From contig NC_091127.1 of NCBI RefSeq assembly GCF_040183065.1, positions 106,858,334 to 106,922,333 of the forward strand: a stretch of DNA of 64,000 nucleotides. Reading direction: 5' to 3'. Below are positions 44,621 to 55,623 of this stretch, piece by piece. Position numbers and translations under genes: made by a program. The first letter of the stretch is position 1, and each line of letters opens with the position of its first letter. Source of the stretch: Periplaneta americana (lineage: Eukaryota; Arthropoda; Insecta; Blattodea; Blattidae). The notes under the pieces were generated by a model. The model saw only the letters and a list, made by a program, of their open reading frames with translations. It had not been told where the DNA came from and did no database searches.

Positions 44621-45407
44621 ATAGACCTATAATTGATAAATTGTTGAGTTTAATTAAATTTATATATAGTTATGTATAATTTAAATTAACAACTTTTAGG
44701 TACAAACTTGACTGGAAGTGTTTCTAAGAGTACGAGGAGAAAAAAAAGGTAGAATACTAGTGCCTTAGATGATTAAAAGAACTACTCGAATTGATATGAA
44801 CAAAGACTTCACATACTTGGAATTGCGTGAGTTTTGATCGGCTGGTTACGATATAGAACTTGAGGCGCTGTATGATTGATTTGTTGAAAATGTGTGCAGG
44901 GATATTGAGGCACGGTCCGTAACATCGAGAACTTGAGAATGCTGTCGGAATGCCTGGAATGCATCAGCGTTGTGCTCTACACAGCAACAAACGAGATATG
45001 TCGATTAAGAAGTCAAATATTTCAAGTGTGATAGTCTCTGTTAGACTTTTATAAAGCGATGACATATTGTAAATTGCTTTTAGTGTTTGGTCTTGCTCTT
45101 TGGTACGAGTATGTTTACGATACAGAGATAAACACAGGGATGAAAGCCAACAGACATGCTTTGAGCACAGTAAACTTACTGTTAGTATTATGGAGGTAAG
45201 GAAATACTCAACTGCTCACTAGAGATAGATGGCGTGTGACAGCAGTTTACCGTCACATCTTCGAACTGGCAGCGCCGGAAAAATCGCTGTGATAGATAAT
45301 AACGATTTTGTCACAGTGTAATTTTTGTATTCGGATGATTCTTGGCGATTGTGAATATTGTAACACCCTGGCATTCACAGAGTCATTCATTAAATATGAT
45401 GGCAATA
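44621..45407. other. Unannotated stretch
   Basis: Nothing recognised. Confidence 0.5.
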
Positions 45408-45665
45408 CATGCCACATAGCCACCGGCGTAGCTCTGTCGTCAGAGGCCTTCTGATCCGGTGCTGCGCTCGGGCGTGGGTTCGATTCTCGCTTGGACTGAT
45501 TACCTGGTTGGGTTTTTTTCCGAGGTTTCCCCAACCTTAAGGCGAATGTTAGGTAACCTGTGGTGAATCATCGTCCTCATCTCGCCATATACCATCTCTT
45601 TACCGCCAATTCTATCGACCTAAATAACCCAGTAGTTGATACAGCGTTGTTTAACATCGCTAAGA
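45408..45665 (+). mobile_element. tRNA-derived SINE, near full length
   Basis: Head: 'ggcgtagctctgtcgtcaga' (A-box) and 'gtgggttcgattctcgc' (B-box). Core: 'tacctggttgggttttttt' and 'ccgaggtttccccaacctta'. Tail: 'catctcgccatataccatc' and 'ttgatacagcgttgtttaac'. The same family occurs at 35325 (5' part), 61640/63074 (split) and 63650 (3' part). Confidence 0.85.
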
Positions 45666-45669
45666 ACCA

Positions 45670-46135
45670 CGTATCGGTCTGAGTTGGCGTTTCCTCAGAG
45701 CTGTGATTTCGGAACTATAGTCACAGTCGGAACCTGTGACAAACCTATCACAACTACAAAATCATAGGTCTGCAAATCACATCCCACCACTACTGCTGAC
45801 ATGTAATGCTATTAACAAAAATATCTTTTATTATAAATTAATCTTGAATTGCAGATATCTCACATGTCCAATTGAATAAATTATATAGAAGACACACACA
45901 CAAAAAAAACTGATTGTCTTAAAAAGCGTTTGTTATTTTGAAGTAACTGTTTTTTTAACAAAGCATAATAATAAGTTCTGGTGATTGACATTAATGAACT
46001 TCAATTTTTATCTTTAGTATTTTCTGGAAAAATTCTTTATTGCCTGGACATGTGGGTTTGTGTCATACACGACTAGTAACAATCACTTTATTTCTTTTAA
46101 GCAATTTTTAGGTGAAGAAGATTTATTTATCTTAT
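45670..46135. other. Unannotated stretch
   Basis: AT-rich, nothing recognised. Confidence 0.5.
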
Positions 46136-46139
46136 TCAT

Positions 46140-46600
46140 TCATTCATAGTGTTCCGCCCAAGGGCAGGTCTTTCACTGTCGACCCAACATTCTCCAGTCT
46201 TTCCTATTTTCTGCCTTCCTCTTAGTCTCCGCATATAACCCATGCATCTTAATGTTGTCTATCATCTGATATCTTCTTCTGCCCCGAACTCTTCTCCTGT
46301 TCACCATTCCGTCCAGTGCATCCTTCAGTAGACAGTTACTTCTCAGCGAGTGACCCAACCAGTTCCTCATCCTGGTCAGTTTCAGCATCATTCTTTCTTC
46401 ACCCACTCTTTCCAACACAGCTTCATTTCTTATTCTGTCTGTCCACTTCACAGTTCCATTTTTCTCCATATCTACATTTCAAATGCTTCTAGTCGGTTCT
46501 CTTCACGTCATCGTAATGTCCATATTTCTGCCCTATACAATGCCGCACTCCTTACAAAGCACTTCTGGTCCCTTCCTTAGTTCTTTTCTTTCAAATTCAT
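46140..46600 (-). pseudogene. LINE reverse transcriptase C-terminus, copy 3
   Basis: The open part (46469-46173) reads KWTDRIRNEAVLERVGEERM, WLGHSLRSNCLLKDALDGMV and RRVRGRRRYQMIDNIKMHGL. Upstream, in broken frames, is the SAALYRAEIWTLR-like block. The 3' end carries ATTCATTCATT repeats at 46131-46146, the LINE tail. Closest to the 20.8-kb copy. Confidence 0.88.
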
Positions 46601-46970
46601 TTAATCCTATTTTAAAAAAGTAAAATCAAACTGATTTTTTTTTTGTTTAAAAAAAAAATGTCACATGTCCTGGATTTGTGCTGTTCCTGCAGTTCACTGT
46701 ATGTTATTGCCGCTGTGAAATGTACACTGAGCACTGGACGTGTGGGATTTCTGCACCGCTTGAAAGGCCTATCTATGTATTAATATTACAACTATATGAA
46801 AAACTAAATTTGAAGAAAAACTGAATTTGAGAAAAATTGTGACGAGTGGGATGTCTGCGATTCACGATTCAATTATGAATGTGACGTTTGACAAACGAAA
46901 AGAAAATGAAGTACTAGCAGTGGAAATGGATTTTTGAGACATTTTACCATTATGTAGAAAAAAGAATGTA

Positions 46971-47889
46971 GGGAAGACTGTTGTACCTTTAAACACTTGT
47001 CACATTTTATTTTTTTTTTATTTTTTTTTTTTTAATTTTGGGAAATGAAATTTTTAAAATGAAAAAATGCTCGAAATAATTATTGAAGATTCCTTTATAA
47101 CTTCCTGAATGTATTTTCCTGTTTTACAGATCTATGAAGGATGGAAAAAATAAAATGAAGGGATATGTAATGTGTTCGAAGGTACAACAGGTTCATGGAC
47201 CTTGGAACATACCCCTCTTGTAAGTTGGAACACATGGAATATAGATGGGAATATAACTATAAAACCTAAAACTTATATTTAAAATGTATTTTCCATCATA
47301 AACCAGAGCGGGCTTCTCTGATTGAGATTTTATTTCCTGGAGGAGCAATAACTGCTGCAACAGTTTTCTTCAAGGCATCCGGATCAATTGGGAGCCTCTT
47401 AACTCCAGATTTACTTCGTGACATGATCTTAAAATAAAAGAAAAACAAAGCCGATATTATTGCGTACCTTGAAACATGGTACAAGATGTTTTTTGTTCGA
47501 AGGTACAAGAGGGCGCACGTTTAAACAAATATGGCTCCCAGAACTAGAGATTTGAATAAATCATGGAAATTAAAATATGTTATTACTCACCAGAGGATAG
47601 GGAACACACTGTACTTTGTGGATAGTAACAAATACAATTTGGTTTCGTGTTAGAAAACACATATCAATGAACGAAATGTTAACGTTCAGTACTAAAAAAA
47701 ATTATTTTGTGCACAGAACTCACACTTTGCAATAAATTAAACTGAAACTACGACCAGAACTACTTAGCGGCTTTCTCTACAGTCTACTTCAGCTTGAGTT
47801 CTCTAGGTAGCAGCAAACATTAAAAACAAACAAAAAAAAAAATGTTCAAAGGTAGGCCTACACTATGCAAAAGGTACAACAGTCTCCCC
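46971..47889. mobile_element. pogo/Tigger-type DNA transposon, 919 bp
   Basis: Termini GGGAAGACTGTTGTACCTTT and, inward from the right, GGGGAGACTGTTGTACCTTT (one mismatch), with TA outside both (46969-46970, 47890-47891). The motif 'gaaggtacaa' or its inverse recurs inside at about 47176, 47464 and 47500, like subterminal transposase-binding repeats. A short HTH-like frame lies on the minus strand. No catalytic domain remains. Confidence 0.82.
47296..47424 (-). pseudogene. Possible psq-type HTH start of a pogo transposase
   Basis: From the ATG at 47424 the product is 42 residues: MSRSKSGVKRLPIDPDALKK then TVAAVIAPPGNKISIREARS and two more. The pattern 'D(A/E)L.KAV.AV......SIR.AA' resembles the psq/CENP-B-type helix-turn-helix at the start of pogo/Tigger transposases. 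The frame stops inside the second helix. A start further upstream (47508) adds a hydrophobic stretch that does not fit the family. Weak alone, but the host element supports it. Confidence 0.45.
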
Positions 47890-47891
47890 TA

Positions 47892-48678
47892 CCGTCTGGA
47901 ATGAAACAATGAAATGTAACAAAACATTTATTATGTATTTATGATTTATATATTATCAATTTCCTTCTCCCTCTTGAGGTTTCCACATCTGTCTTCATTT
48001 GCTGCATATCGCAGTTCTTCCCTTGATGCAGTGTGTCTCTGTGAGCATATATTTGCTCCGTGATGTTTGATTTGCGGGAGGATTTCATATCTCTGTTGGG
48101 ATTCGAACTGTAAACTGCGTGAGCTCCATGGATTGCGTCCTGGCACCCTCTCCATCTCGACCCAGTTGTTTGTATGGTTGCATTACATAAGTAGTGGCGC
48201 TGTTTGCTTTGCTATTGGCTCGTGCAACACAGGTGCTGCTCAGCGGCCACAGCAGGGCGTGCGTTCCCGACCTTAAAAAGTCTTGCCGGCATCACCATTC
48301 CACTAATACTCCACATCACCCTCACTCTGCGAGCTCCCGAGCCAGGTTCCACAATAAATAAAAAATGGTTGAAAGTTGTTCACATTGTGTTTAATAAACA
48401 CTATTATTAAATGTCCTATTGGGGAACTTTTTGTGTTATCCATACGTCGCAGCCATATACTCAGCCTCTATTGTCTTCTGATTATCGGATAAAGAGAGAT
48501 TCAGGAAGACATATACGTACATCATAATTCATAAAACGTCATACATCACCATCATCATTGATGAGAAATATATGCAAATGCATATTTGTATCGGAGCTTC
48601 ATATCTTAATGAAACTTAGTAATTACATATTTCATATTATTTAAGATGATTGACGCATGGCTGTTCGTGCATATACAG
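47892..48678. other. Unannotated stretch
   Basis: G+C-richer at 48060-48350, with overlapping 68-69-codon frames and no motif. Confidence 0.45.
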
Positions 48679-48679
48679 G

Positions 48680-48954
48680 TAAAGGTAAAAAGGTGAAGGT
48701 ATCCCCATAACATGCCATGAAGGCACTTGGGCGGCATGGAGGTAGAGCCCCATGCTTTCCATGACCTCGGCACTAGAATGAGGTGGTGTGGTCGGCACCA
48801 CGCTCTGACCGACTTTTACCCCCGGGAAAGACCCGGTACTCAATTTTAAGACTGAGTGAACCTCGGGGCCGTTCTGAAAGTTTGGCAACGCCACCACCTG
48901 GGATCGAACCCCGGACCTTCCAGTCCGTAGCCAGCTGCTCTACCAACTGAGCTA
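48680..48954 (-). mobile_element. tRNA-derived SINE (second family)
   Basis: The minus strand starts 'tagctcagttggtagagcag' (A-box), then 'ggactggaaggtccggggtt' and 'cgatcccagg' (B-box). A G+C-rich body ends near 'ttttacctttacc'. A fragment of the same head is at 19590-19690. Its 5' end coincides with the TA at which the neighbouring mariner element is inserted. Confidence 0.8.
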
Positions 48955-49818
48955 CAGGGTATTAAAAAAGCATCCAATATTTTAGGAGGTGATAGTACGC
49001 ATCAAAACAAAAACACAATGTCTAATAAACATGGGTCTTACAACACATACTTTCTGAGATCTGAACACTTCTTCATAGGAGGTGTTCAATGTGACGTCCA
49101 TTCATGGCAATGCATTCCTCTGCCCTTCGGGGTAACGAATCACGCACTCTTTGAAATTTACCATAACGAAAAGTCTAGGATATTTAGAGCAGACCAAGGT
49201 GTGGGGCCTCCCCGACCAATCCAGCGTTCCTGAAATGTCATCGTCAGGTGTTCACGCACATTGCAGAGAAAATGTGCTGGTGCGCCATCGTGCATGAACC
49301 ACATCTGTAGTCTTTGCTGACATGGCACATACTCCAGCAAGGTAGGCAATACGTTAATAAAATGGTCCTGATAATTATCCCCAGTTAGCCTCTGTGGTAG
49401 CACGTATGGCCCTATTAATCTATCGCCAAGAACGCCTCACCTTACGTTGATTGAGAATCGGTGCTGATGCATGAGGTTTCATCAGTCCACACATGCTGAT
49501 TACCAAAATTCACAACACCATCTCTGCTGAACCCCGCTCATATCTGCCACCAGACTTTTGTTTTCAGTATTCTTTGTGACGTATCAGTATTCCATGCCAG
49601 GTATGTCAACTACGGTATGATTATCTGGTAGTCTGCTGTATTGTAGGGCAGATAATTGCATTGCCATAAATGGACGTCACATTGAGCACCTCCTATGAAC
49701 AAGTGTTCAGATCTCAGAAAGTATGTGCTATAGGACCCATGTTTATTAGACATTGTTTTCTTCTTTTGATACATACTATCGCCTCCTAAAATATTGGATA
49801 CTTTTTTTTAACACCCTG
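48955..49818. mobile_element. Mariner-like element with about 185-bp inverted termini, 864 bp
   Basis: The left end CAGGGTATTAAAAAAGCATC and right end CAGGGTGTTAAAAAAAAGTA continue as inverted copies, through 'ccaatattttaggaggtgat' and 'acatgggtc', to 'tggcaatgca' (about 49110 and 49665). TA flanks at 48953-48954 and 49819-49820. A partial transposase is on the minus strand. Such long inverted termini are unusual for mariner and match those of the 17.8-kb element in style. Confidence 0.88.
49158..49525 (-). pseudogene. Mariner-type (IS630 superfamily) transposase fragment
   Basis: The open part (49403-49158) reads LPQRLTGDNYQDHFINVLP, MWFMHDGAPAHFLCNVREHL (D39 is the second catalytic Asp) and FQERWIGRGGPTPW. 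The third catalytic block, usually SPDL.PLDF, reads SALNILDF, so the third Asp is lost. Upstream, WTDET (first Asp, near 49480) and GVLGDRLIGPYV are readable in other frames. The HTH N-terminus is missing. Confidence 0.88.
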
Positions 49819-50066
49819 TATGTGCAGCTTTTAGACGTTTGAACTTATTTTGACAATTAAGCACATATGTCATGTATATTTTTAATTTTTCATAGTGAAA
49901 ATTGTTGTCTAGTTTTATGGACTTTAGTAAAACATGTAGTAATTATTCACTTTAGCTGTCAGCACGTTTTCTCGATAAAATTTATTCAGAACTCCTTGAC
50001 TTATCTTGGGGAATATGTACAAATTGCTAAAATTGAGCGGAAAACAATAAAAGGTGAAAAGTAATT

Positions 50067-50582
50067 AAACCGGCAAACTCCAGGACGTTGTACGGGACAC
50101 CAAAACAAACAGTTTACTCTAATGTCATATTGTGCTGTGAGGCACTATTTCGCGAGGATACCAGATCTTAATGTAAGACGAATCATTGCCATGCTTTATT
50201 GCTTGACTCTCTTATAAAACTTTTACACACCAAAATCACTGCAAAAGATGTTCAAAAATACCTCCATTGACCTTTACACAAAGGTTACATCGACGGGACA
50301 TGGATTATCTAACGCGGTGAAAGACTTCAGGATTATCGTTTATTTCCCCTGCTGCAGCAAATATCCGGGCCACCAGATCATCTGATTCAAATGGGGTTGC
50401 GTAAACAAGATTACGCATCTGTCCCCACACAAAAAAACAAAGGGGTCAAATCAGGAGATAGGGGAGGCCATGGTACAGGACCGCCTCTGCCAATCCACTT
50501 CCCTGGAAATTGTTCAAGTAGTCACGCACACAATGTGAATTTAGTCATGAACTGAAGAACGCATACGCCCTCTGCCGGTTTA
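50067..50582. mobile_element. Mariner-like relic with AAACCGGCA ends
   Basis: Left TTAAACCGGCA (from 50065) and right TGCCGGTTTAA (to 50583), with only the outermost 11 bp inverted. Encloses a transposase C-terminus on the minus strand. About 516 bp, so strongly deleted. Confidence 0.7.
50236..50546 (-). pseudogene. Mariner-type transposase C-terminus
   Basis: Begins with HCVRDYLNNFQG then KWIGRGGPVPWPPLSPDLTP (third catalytic Asp in SPDL). After a one-base shift come FVWGQMRNLVYATPFESDDL, VARIFAAAGEINDNPEVFHR, a TAA stop, SMSRRCNLCVKVNGGIFEHL and a TGA at 50238-50236. This is the standard C-terminal third of the DUF4817-like mariner group. One frameshift and one stop. Confidence 0.88.
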
Positions 50583-51439
50583 ATAAAGCAACACACTGAG
50601 TCAAGACATATAATAAAATGTGCTAATTGTCTTTCTCGTCAATAATCAATCATCAGCGATAATTAATTCATTCTTACTAGTGTAGTTCAGAGTATATTTA
50701 CCTATCTGGAGGTAATTAGTAACCAACCGGCCTTTGTGATGAAAAGACTTTTTCAGTACCAGCTGCTTTCGTGAAGTTCTCAAAATAGAGATTTTTTGTT
50801 CATACTCATTTAACGAGAAAGCAAAAATAGTTGAGGTTTTGAAATTGCAGACGTAGAGTCGTATTCAAGAATGTTACTTCAACTTCACTTCGTCTTGACT
50901 TCCTCAAGTCAGAAGCTAGGTAATATAAAGTAAAGTGCCGGATAAATATTCAGAGACAATACTTACATTTCCCTTGACGAAGTCAAATGTAGGCCTAAGT
51001 AAAAAGCAAGTAAACTTGGTGCTCCGCGTCATCATATAATGACGCAGTACTTCCAGCTCATAACTGCTCAAAACGAAAATTGGGGGTCACATTTCGTTTC
51101 AAACCTATTATTTTTAAGAACAGCTAATGAAAGGGAAAGAACCTAACATTAAAATGTAGGCCTAAATCAAATAACTTGCTTAACTATGAAGATATGGTGG
51201 AACATAAATCGGATGTCGTTTAGGTTTCGGAAAAGAAGAAGCAATAGCAAGTAATTTAGTGCACAAAAATATAAGTAATATTACTAATATTAATTACATG
51301 AGAATTGAATTAGAATTTTAAACTTATGTTCAGTAAAGTATATTACTATAAGATTTTTATTCTAAGAAAATAATCGTAGTCCATTGTAGATAATATTTTA
51401 CAAACTCTACTTCACACTACACACCTTTACTAAATATGC

Positions 51440-52219
51440 TGTCTGGGTCCGTTTCAAAGAGGGAAGAACTATTCACTCTCTCACGTTACTCTTCAATATT
51501 CTTCAGAACTCTAACCCTAGCTACTTAATTTTCTGTTTTCATCATTTGTAATCATATCTCGAAATAGATACTCGCTCATAACACCATATCACACGCTCTT
51601 TCCTAAACACAGAACATCCTTCTACTCTTCATCTTTTACCGTCTCTGCAACTCATCTCTGGAACTCTCTATCACTCTCTATCACAACATTATCTAGTTTC
51701 AAAAATAAATTAAAATTGCACTTTTTCAATTCAGATTCCTTTCAATTATAAGCTCTTTTCTCTGCGATAGTTTTGTAAAAATGTATATATATTTCTTTGC
51801 CTTCCTTCCCCCCCCCCCTTTTTGTTCTCTTGATCACCGAATGAATTTATTATCGTACCCCTTTTTACTGTGGATTTTATTTTACTTTTCGTGTTTTTTC
51901 TTCTTTTTTATTATTATTTTATTACATTCCAGTTTGTTGTATTCTTCCTAACGTTTTCCCTGTTAACTATTTGTACTAACTGAGTTGCTTTCATTAGGCT
52001 ATATTCCAATCTTTAGATCTATATATTTTACTCTCTTTTTTCTATTATGGTATTATTTTCATGTTGTTTAGTGTCGGTTTTGTTATGCTATTATATTTTT
52101 TGTAATATGTTAGTATTCTGTTCTTTGACATTTTGTTAAATTTTCACAGCTTGTATACTTTGTGACCTGGTAGAATGTAAGGGAAGGCCTTATGGCTTTA
52201 ATTGTGCCAATATAAATAA

Positions 52220-52257
<38 letters not shown>
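51440..52257 (+). pseudogene. LINE C-terminus and 3' UTR (LWNSL family)
   Basis: The most telling part is THLWNSLSLSITTLSSFKNK then LKLHFFNSDSFQL and a TAA at 51749-51751. 'LWNSLP..I....L..FK..LK.HFF' is the canonical end of Jockey/CR1-type polyproteins. Upstream parts (51480-51650) are in shifted frames with stops. The 3' UTR runs through 'gtaagggaaggccttatggc' and 'gccaatataaataaatt', then ATT repeats. The same 3' end lies at 21450-21530. Confidence 0.82.
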
Positions 52258-52334
52258 GTTATATAAATATTTACAAGTTAACCATTTTAAAAAAGCAGAT
52301 CTTCCTTCTTCATTGATTTTCATATGGAAATAAT

Positions 52335-52375
<41 letters not shown>

Positions 52376-52440
52376 CTTATATTTAATGTGCTGTACAACA
52401 GCCAGAGGCCAATTACAGTTCAGCACAAACAATATAACAA
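52335..52440 (-). mobile_element. LINE 3' end with AAAT tail, minus strand
   Basis: On the minus strand 'ttggcctctggctgttgtac' and 'agcacattaaat' are followed by AAAT repeats (52335-52376 on plus as ATTT). It looks like a retrotransposon tail; AT-rich sequence to about 52740 may be its upstream UTR. No coding part. Confidence 0.5.
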
Positions 52441-52747
52441 AAACATTAGCAATAATTTACAATAAAAGTACAAAGAAAAAATTAAATTAATGACAATTAG
52501 TTAAAATGATAATTACAAATGAAATAATGGAATCATATAAAATAGTATTACAAAGATAATTACAACGACAATAATGACAATGAATGGACGGGATAAAATG
52601 GATGACTAAACTATAGCATAATGAGATTAAAAGTAATTGTATTTGAAAATGAAAGGATGGAATCAAGTAAATTAATAAATAACAAAATGATATAAAAGTT
52701 AGCGAGAATAATATTAAAATACATATTTAAACAAAATATATAAATGA

Positions 52748-52793
<46 letters not shown>

Positions 52794-53059
52794 TGAGAAA
52801 CAACATATTCTTTATAGCTAGCCTGCATGACTTCTGAGTAAACTGGAGATAAGATTAAGGTTATATTACATAGGCATAACATGAGAATAAAGAAGCAAAT
52901 GCAGTAGTATGACACAGAACGCATAATAGGCTAATTCATTAATTTTGGAAAATGCATCTTCTAAATCCTTTTCAGTCCTTAAATGTAACTTTATCGTAGT
53001 CAACAATTAATGTTTCATCAGTTGTTGTTCAGGCAAATTATAGCGCTAAGTGGTGTTAA

Positions 53060-53114
<55 letters not shown>

Positions 53115-53189
53115 GCCGTAAATTCCCAGTGGGGCAAGGCCTCTTGCTTGGGCAGGGATGGCTCAAGAAGAGCCGACCTGATGGTCTAT

Positions 53190-53628
53190 TCCTAGTTCTT
53201 TGTCCACAATTTCACTAGCACTGGTTGACTGCGTCCCTCCACCGTGTTCTTTGGCGTCCTATTCTGGTCCACAGTCCTCCTAGCTGCAACTTGAACTCGT
53301 CCCCCCATCTGGTCCTCGGTCGTCCACTGTTTCTTCAGCCAATTCTTGGATACCACAGTGTCGCCGTGTGTGCCCATCTGGTAGGTTGCATTCGTACCAC
53401 GTGTCCTCCCCAGCGCCATTTCATCCTATTAGCAAGTGTCACCACGTCCTCTACGCCGCTTCGTCGCCGTACTTCATCGTTTCTGATTCTGTCCTTCAGG
53501 CTTATTCCGAGTATTTTCCTTTCCATTCTTCTTTGGCATCTTCCTAACTTTAATGCCTGTTTCTTGGTGAGTGACCAGGATTGCGGTCCATATAGAAGTA
53601 CAGGTGCAATGCAGCAGTGGTGTTAACG
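53190..53628 (-). pseudogene. RTE-type LINE reverse transcriptase C-terminus
   Basis: From 53625 the minus strand reads PVLLYGPQSWSLTKKQALKL, RRMERKILGISLKDRIRNDE, VRRRSGVEDVVTLANRMKWR and WGGHVVRMQPTRWAHTATLW. After a shift, 53335-53192 continues the RGRP.TRW-like tail ('KNWLKKQWTTEDQMGG' in one frame). 'LYG.E.W.L', 'M.R..LGISL.D.IRN' and 'W.W.GHV.R' are the signature of RTE-clade C-termini. The RT core is missing. AAT repeats at 53061-53112 mark the 3' side. Confidence 0.88.
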
Positions 53629-53779
53629 TATCTTAAATCATACTAGCTTCTGGCTAAATTACGACTAAATTGTGAGTTAAGTTGTGACTCTGAATACAAA
53701 ATACTGCGTTTTCTACCCATTTAAGTCGAATGTAAGTGAAAGTGAAGTTCAAGTGATCTTCCTGAATACGACCCTAATG

Positions 53780-54525
53780 CTGGAGAAGCATATCGAATTA
53801 AAAGTCTGAAGTCGCTTTCCGAATCTCGTTCACTATTTTTAAGACAAATATTTACATAATAAAAATGCTCGCCATATTGTGGCATACATGTGACATACAC
53901 AGAGATGGTGATGTACCACAAGTCCTCGTTTTATAGAGATTACCTCATCGTTGTCGTGAAAGAGAGAAAATAATTTCGACTCGAAATAGAGATAAATATA
54001 CTCTGAATTTTTCTTTTATTTGCCATAAATTGCCATATAAATCCCAGCAAAAAATAAAATAAAACAAAGTGTTATGAAAATAAAAGAAGAAAAACAAATA
54101 CGCTCCTGTCTGAGTCTTCTGAAACAGTAGCTCTGAGTTATCATGGAAATATTGCAGCGAATTATGATGGGCATACTTTCCTTTAAAAAATCAACGAACT
54201 TATACAACATGTACGCTTTTCGCTTGCCAACAACATTATACAACTTAGTGCATTAAACAAAAACATTCAGGCGCTCAGCTTTTATTGTCAGTTATAACGT
54301 GTATAGAAATGTGAAAAAAGATACGAAGTATTACTAATTCTTGTACCAGGAACTAATACTTCTTGTTTTGATATTTATTTTTTATTTTTAAGGTTTAAAG
54401 AAAATAAATAATTAAATTACAGTATTGCGATTAACAGATAATCGCATATTTTTCTTTCAGTTGAAAATATTGATAACCTTTCGGGACACTTTCCCGACTA
54501 TCATACATAAAAAACTGTTGATTTG
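53780..54525. other. Unannotated stretch
   Basis: AT-rich; nothing recognised. Confidence 0.5.
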
Positions 54526-54529
54526 ACTT

Positions 54530-55538
54530 ACAAGCAAACATTCTCATCGGGACATATAAAAAAGTTATTTTTTTCTTCCACCATTTTAATAATGTCAAAA
54601 CAAGTGGTTATACAAATTTTGGCCACGCGAGCGCAATTATGAGAGCCGTAAAAAATAATAACATATATCAATATAATTAATTATTTATTCCGTCTTATGG
54701 CTTGAGCATTGATTATATATAAAACAAAACACTTATGTTTTACATCTTATTTAGTCTTAATACTAAAGTTTTCACCCTTATAGGGCATCTTCAGGTACGA
54801 GATATAACAGATATCCATCTACAATCAATTACAAAACTTTGTCTTACATTTGGAAATGACATAAATAGAATGAAATATAACATAGTGACAATACTAATCA
54901 TCCAAAACAATATTAAAGAAGATCATGTCAAATATTAAAAACAAAATTAAAACAATGTAAGCTTGCATAGCTATGAAGTAATACTGCATACGCAGTGTTG
55001 GCACACAAAGTAGATCTCAATATATTTGTATCCTAAATATATTGTACTGTTGCCAAAAACTTGTTGAAACATGAATTGTAAATTACGTAAAAAAAGTTTC
55101 CCTGAGGCCGTTTGCAGAAAGAAAACACAACTTCATTGGAACAGATACAGCAACTGTTGAGCTACTTTGCAACATAGGAATTGAGACATTTGTCATACCG
55201 TGGGATCAACAGAGAGGATCAGACGGCTGTCACACACTGGTTCCGATCCCAAGCGGCAAACGTCTATGACACAAGGATACAAAAGTTGATCCCACGGTAT
55301 GACAGATGTCTCAATTCCGGTGAGAAATATGTTTCAAAGTAGCTGAACAATTGTTGTATCTGTTCCAATAATTTTTTCTAATGAAATTACAAACTGCCTC
55401 AGGAAAATGTATTTTTACGGCTCTCATAATTGCGCTCGAGTGGCCAAAATTTGTATAAGCACTTGTTTTGGCATTATTAACATGGCGGAAGTAAAAAAAA
55501 ATATTTTTTTATCTGCCCCCATGAGAATGTTTGCTTGT
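54530..55538. mobile_element. Foldback element of about 1 kb with its left arm split by an insertion
   Basis: Outer arms: 'acaagcaaacattctcat' to 'gcgcaattatgagagccgta' (54530-54652) against its inverse at 55412-55538. Inner arms: 'ccctgaggccgtttgcagaa' to 'cataccgtgggatcaac' (55097-55210) against 'gttgatcccacggtatgaca' to 'aactgcctcagg' (55282-55404). The right arm is continuous across the point where the left arm is interrupted (54657-55085), so the original palindrome had arms of about 250 bp and a 70-bp loop. Confidence 0.88.
54657..55085. mobile_element. Insert in the foldback arm, about 430 bp
   Basis: Both edges carry CGTAAAAAA (about 54648-54656 and 55085-55094), a likely target duplication of about 9 bp. 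The insert includes 'tttcacccttatagggcatc' followed by 'ttcaggt', resembling short hairpins near the 3' end of some insect retroelements. No coding frame. Confidence 0.65.
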
Positions 55539-55623
55539 TAGTTACAGTAAATCGATGATTAAGGTTAACTTGTAACGTGTCCGTAGTATGCCGGTCTTGC
55601 TTTGTTTTGCTGTAGGTTGATTA

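Noticed and set aside
53225..53626. 133-codon plus-strand frame
   Set aside because: Antisense to the RTE-type LINE C-terminus on the minus strand.
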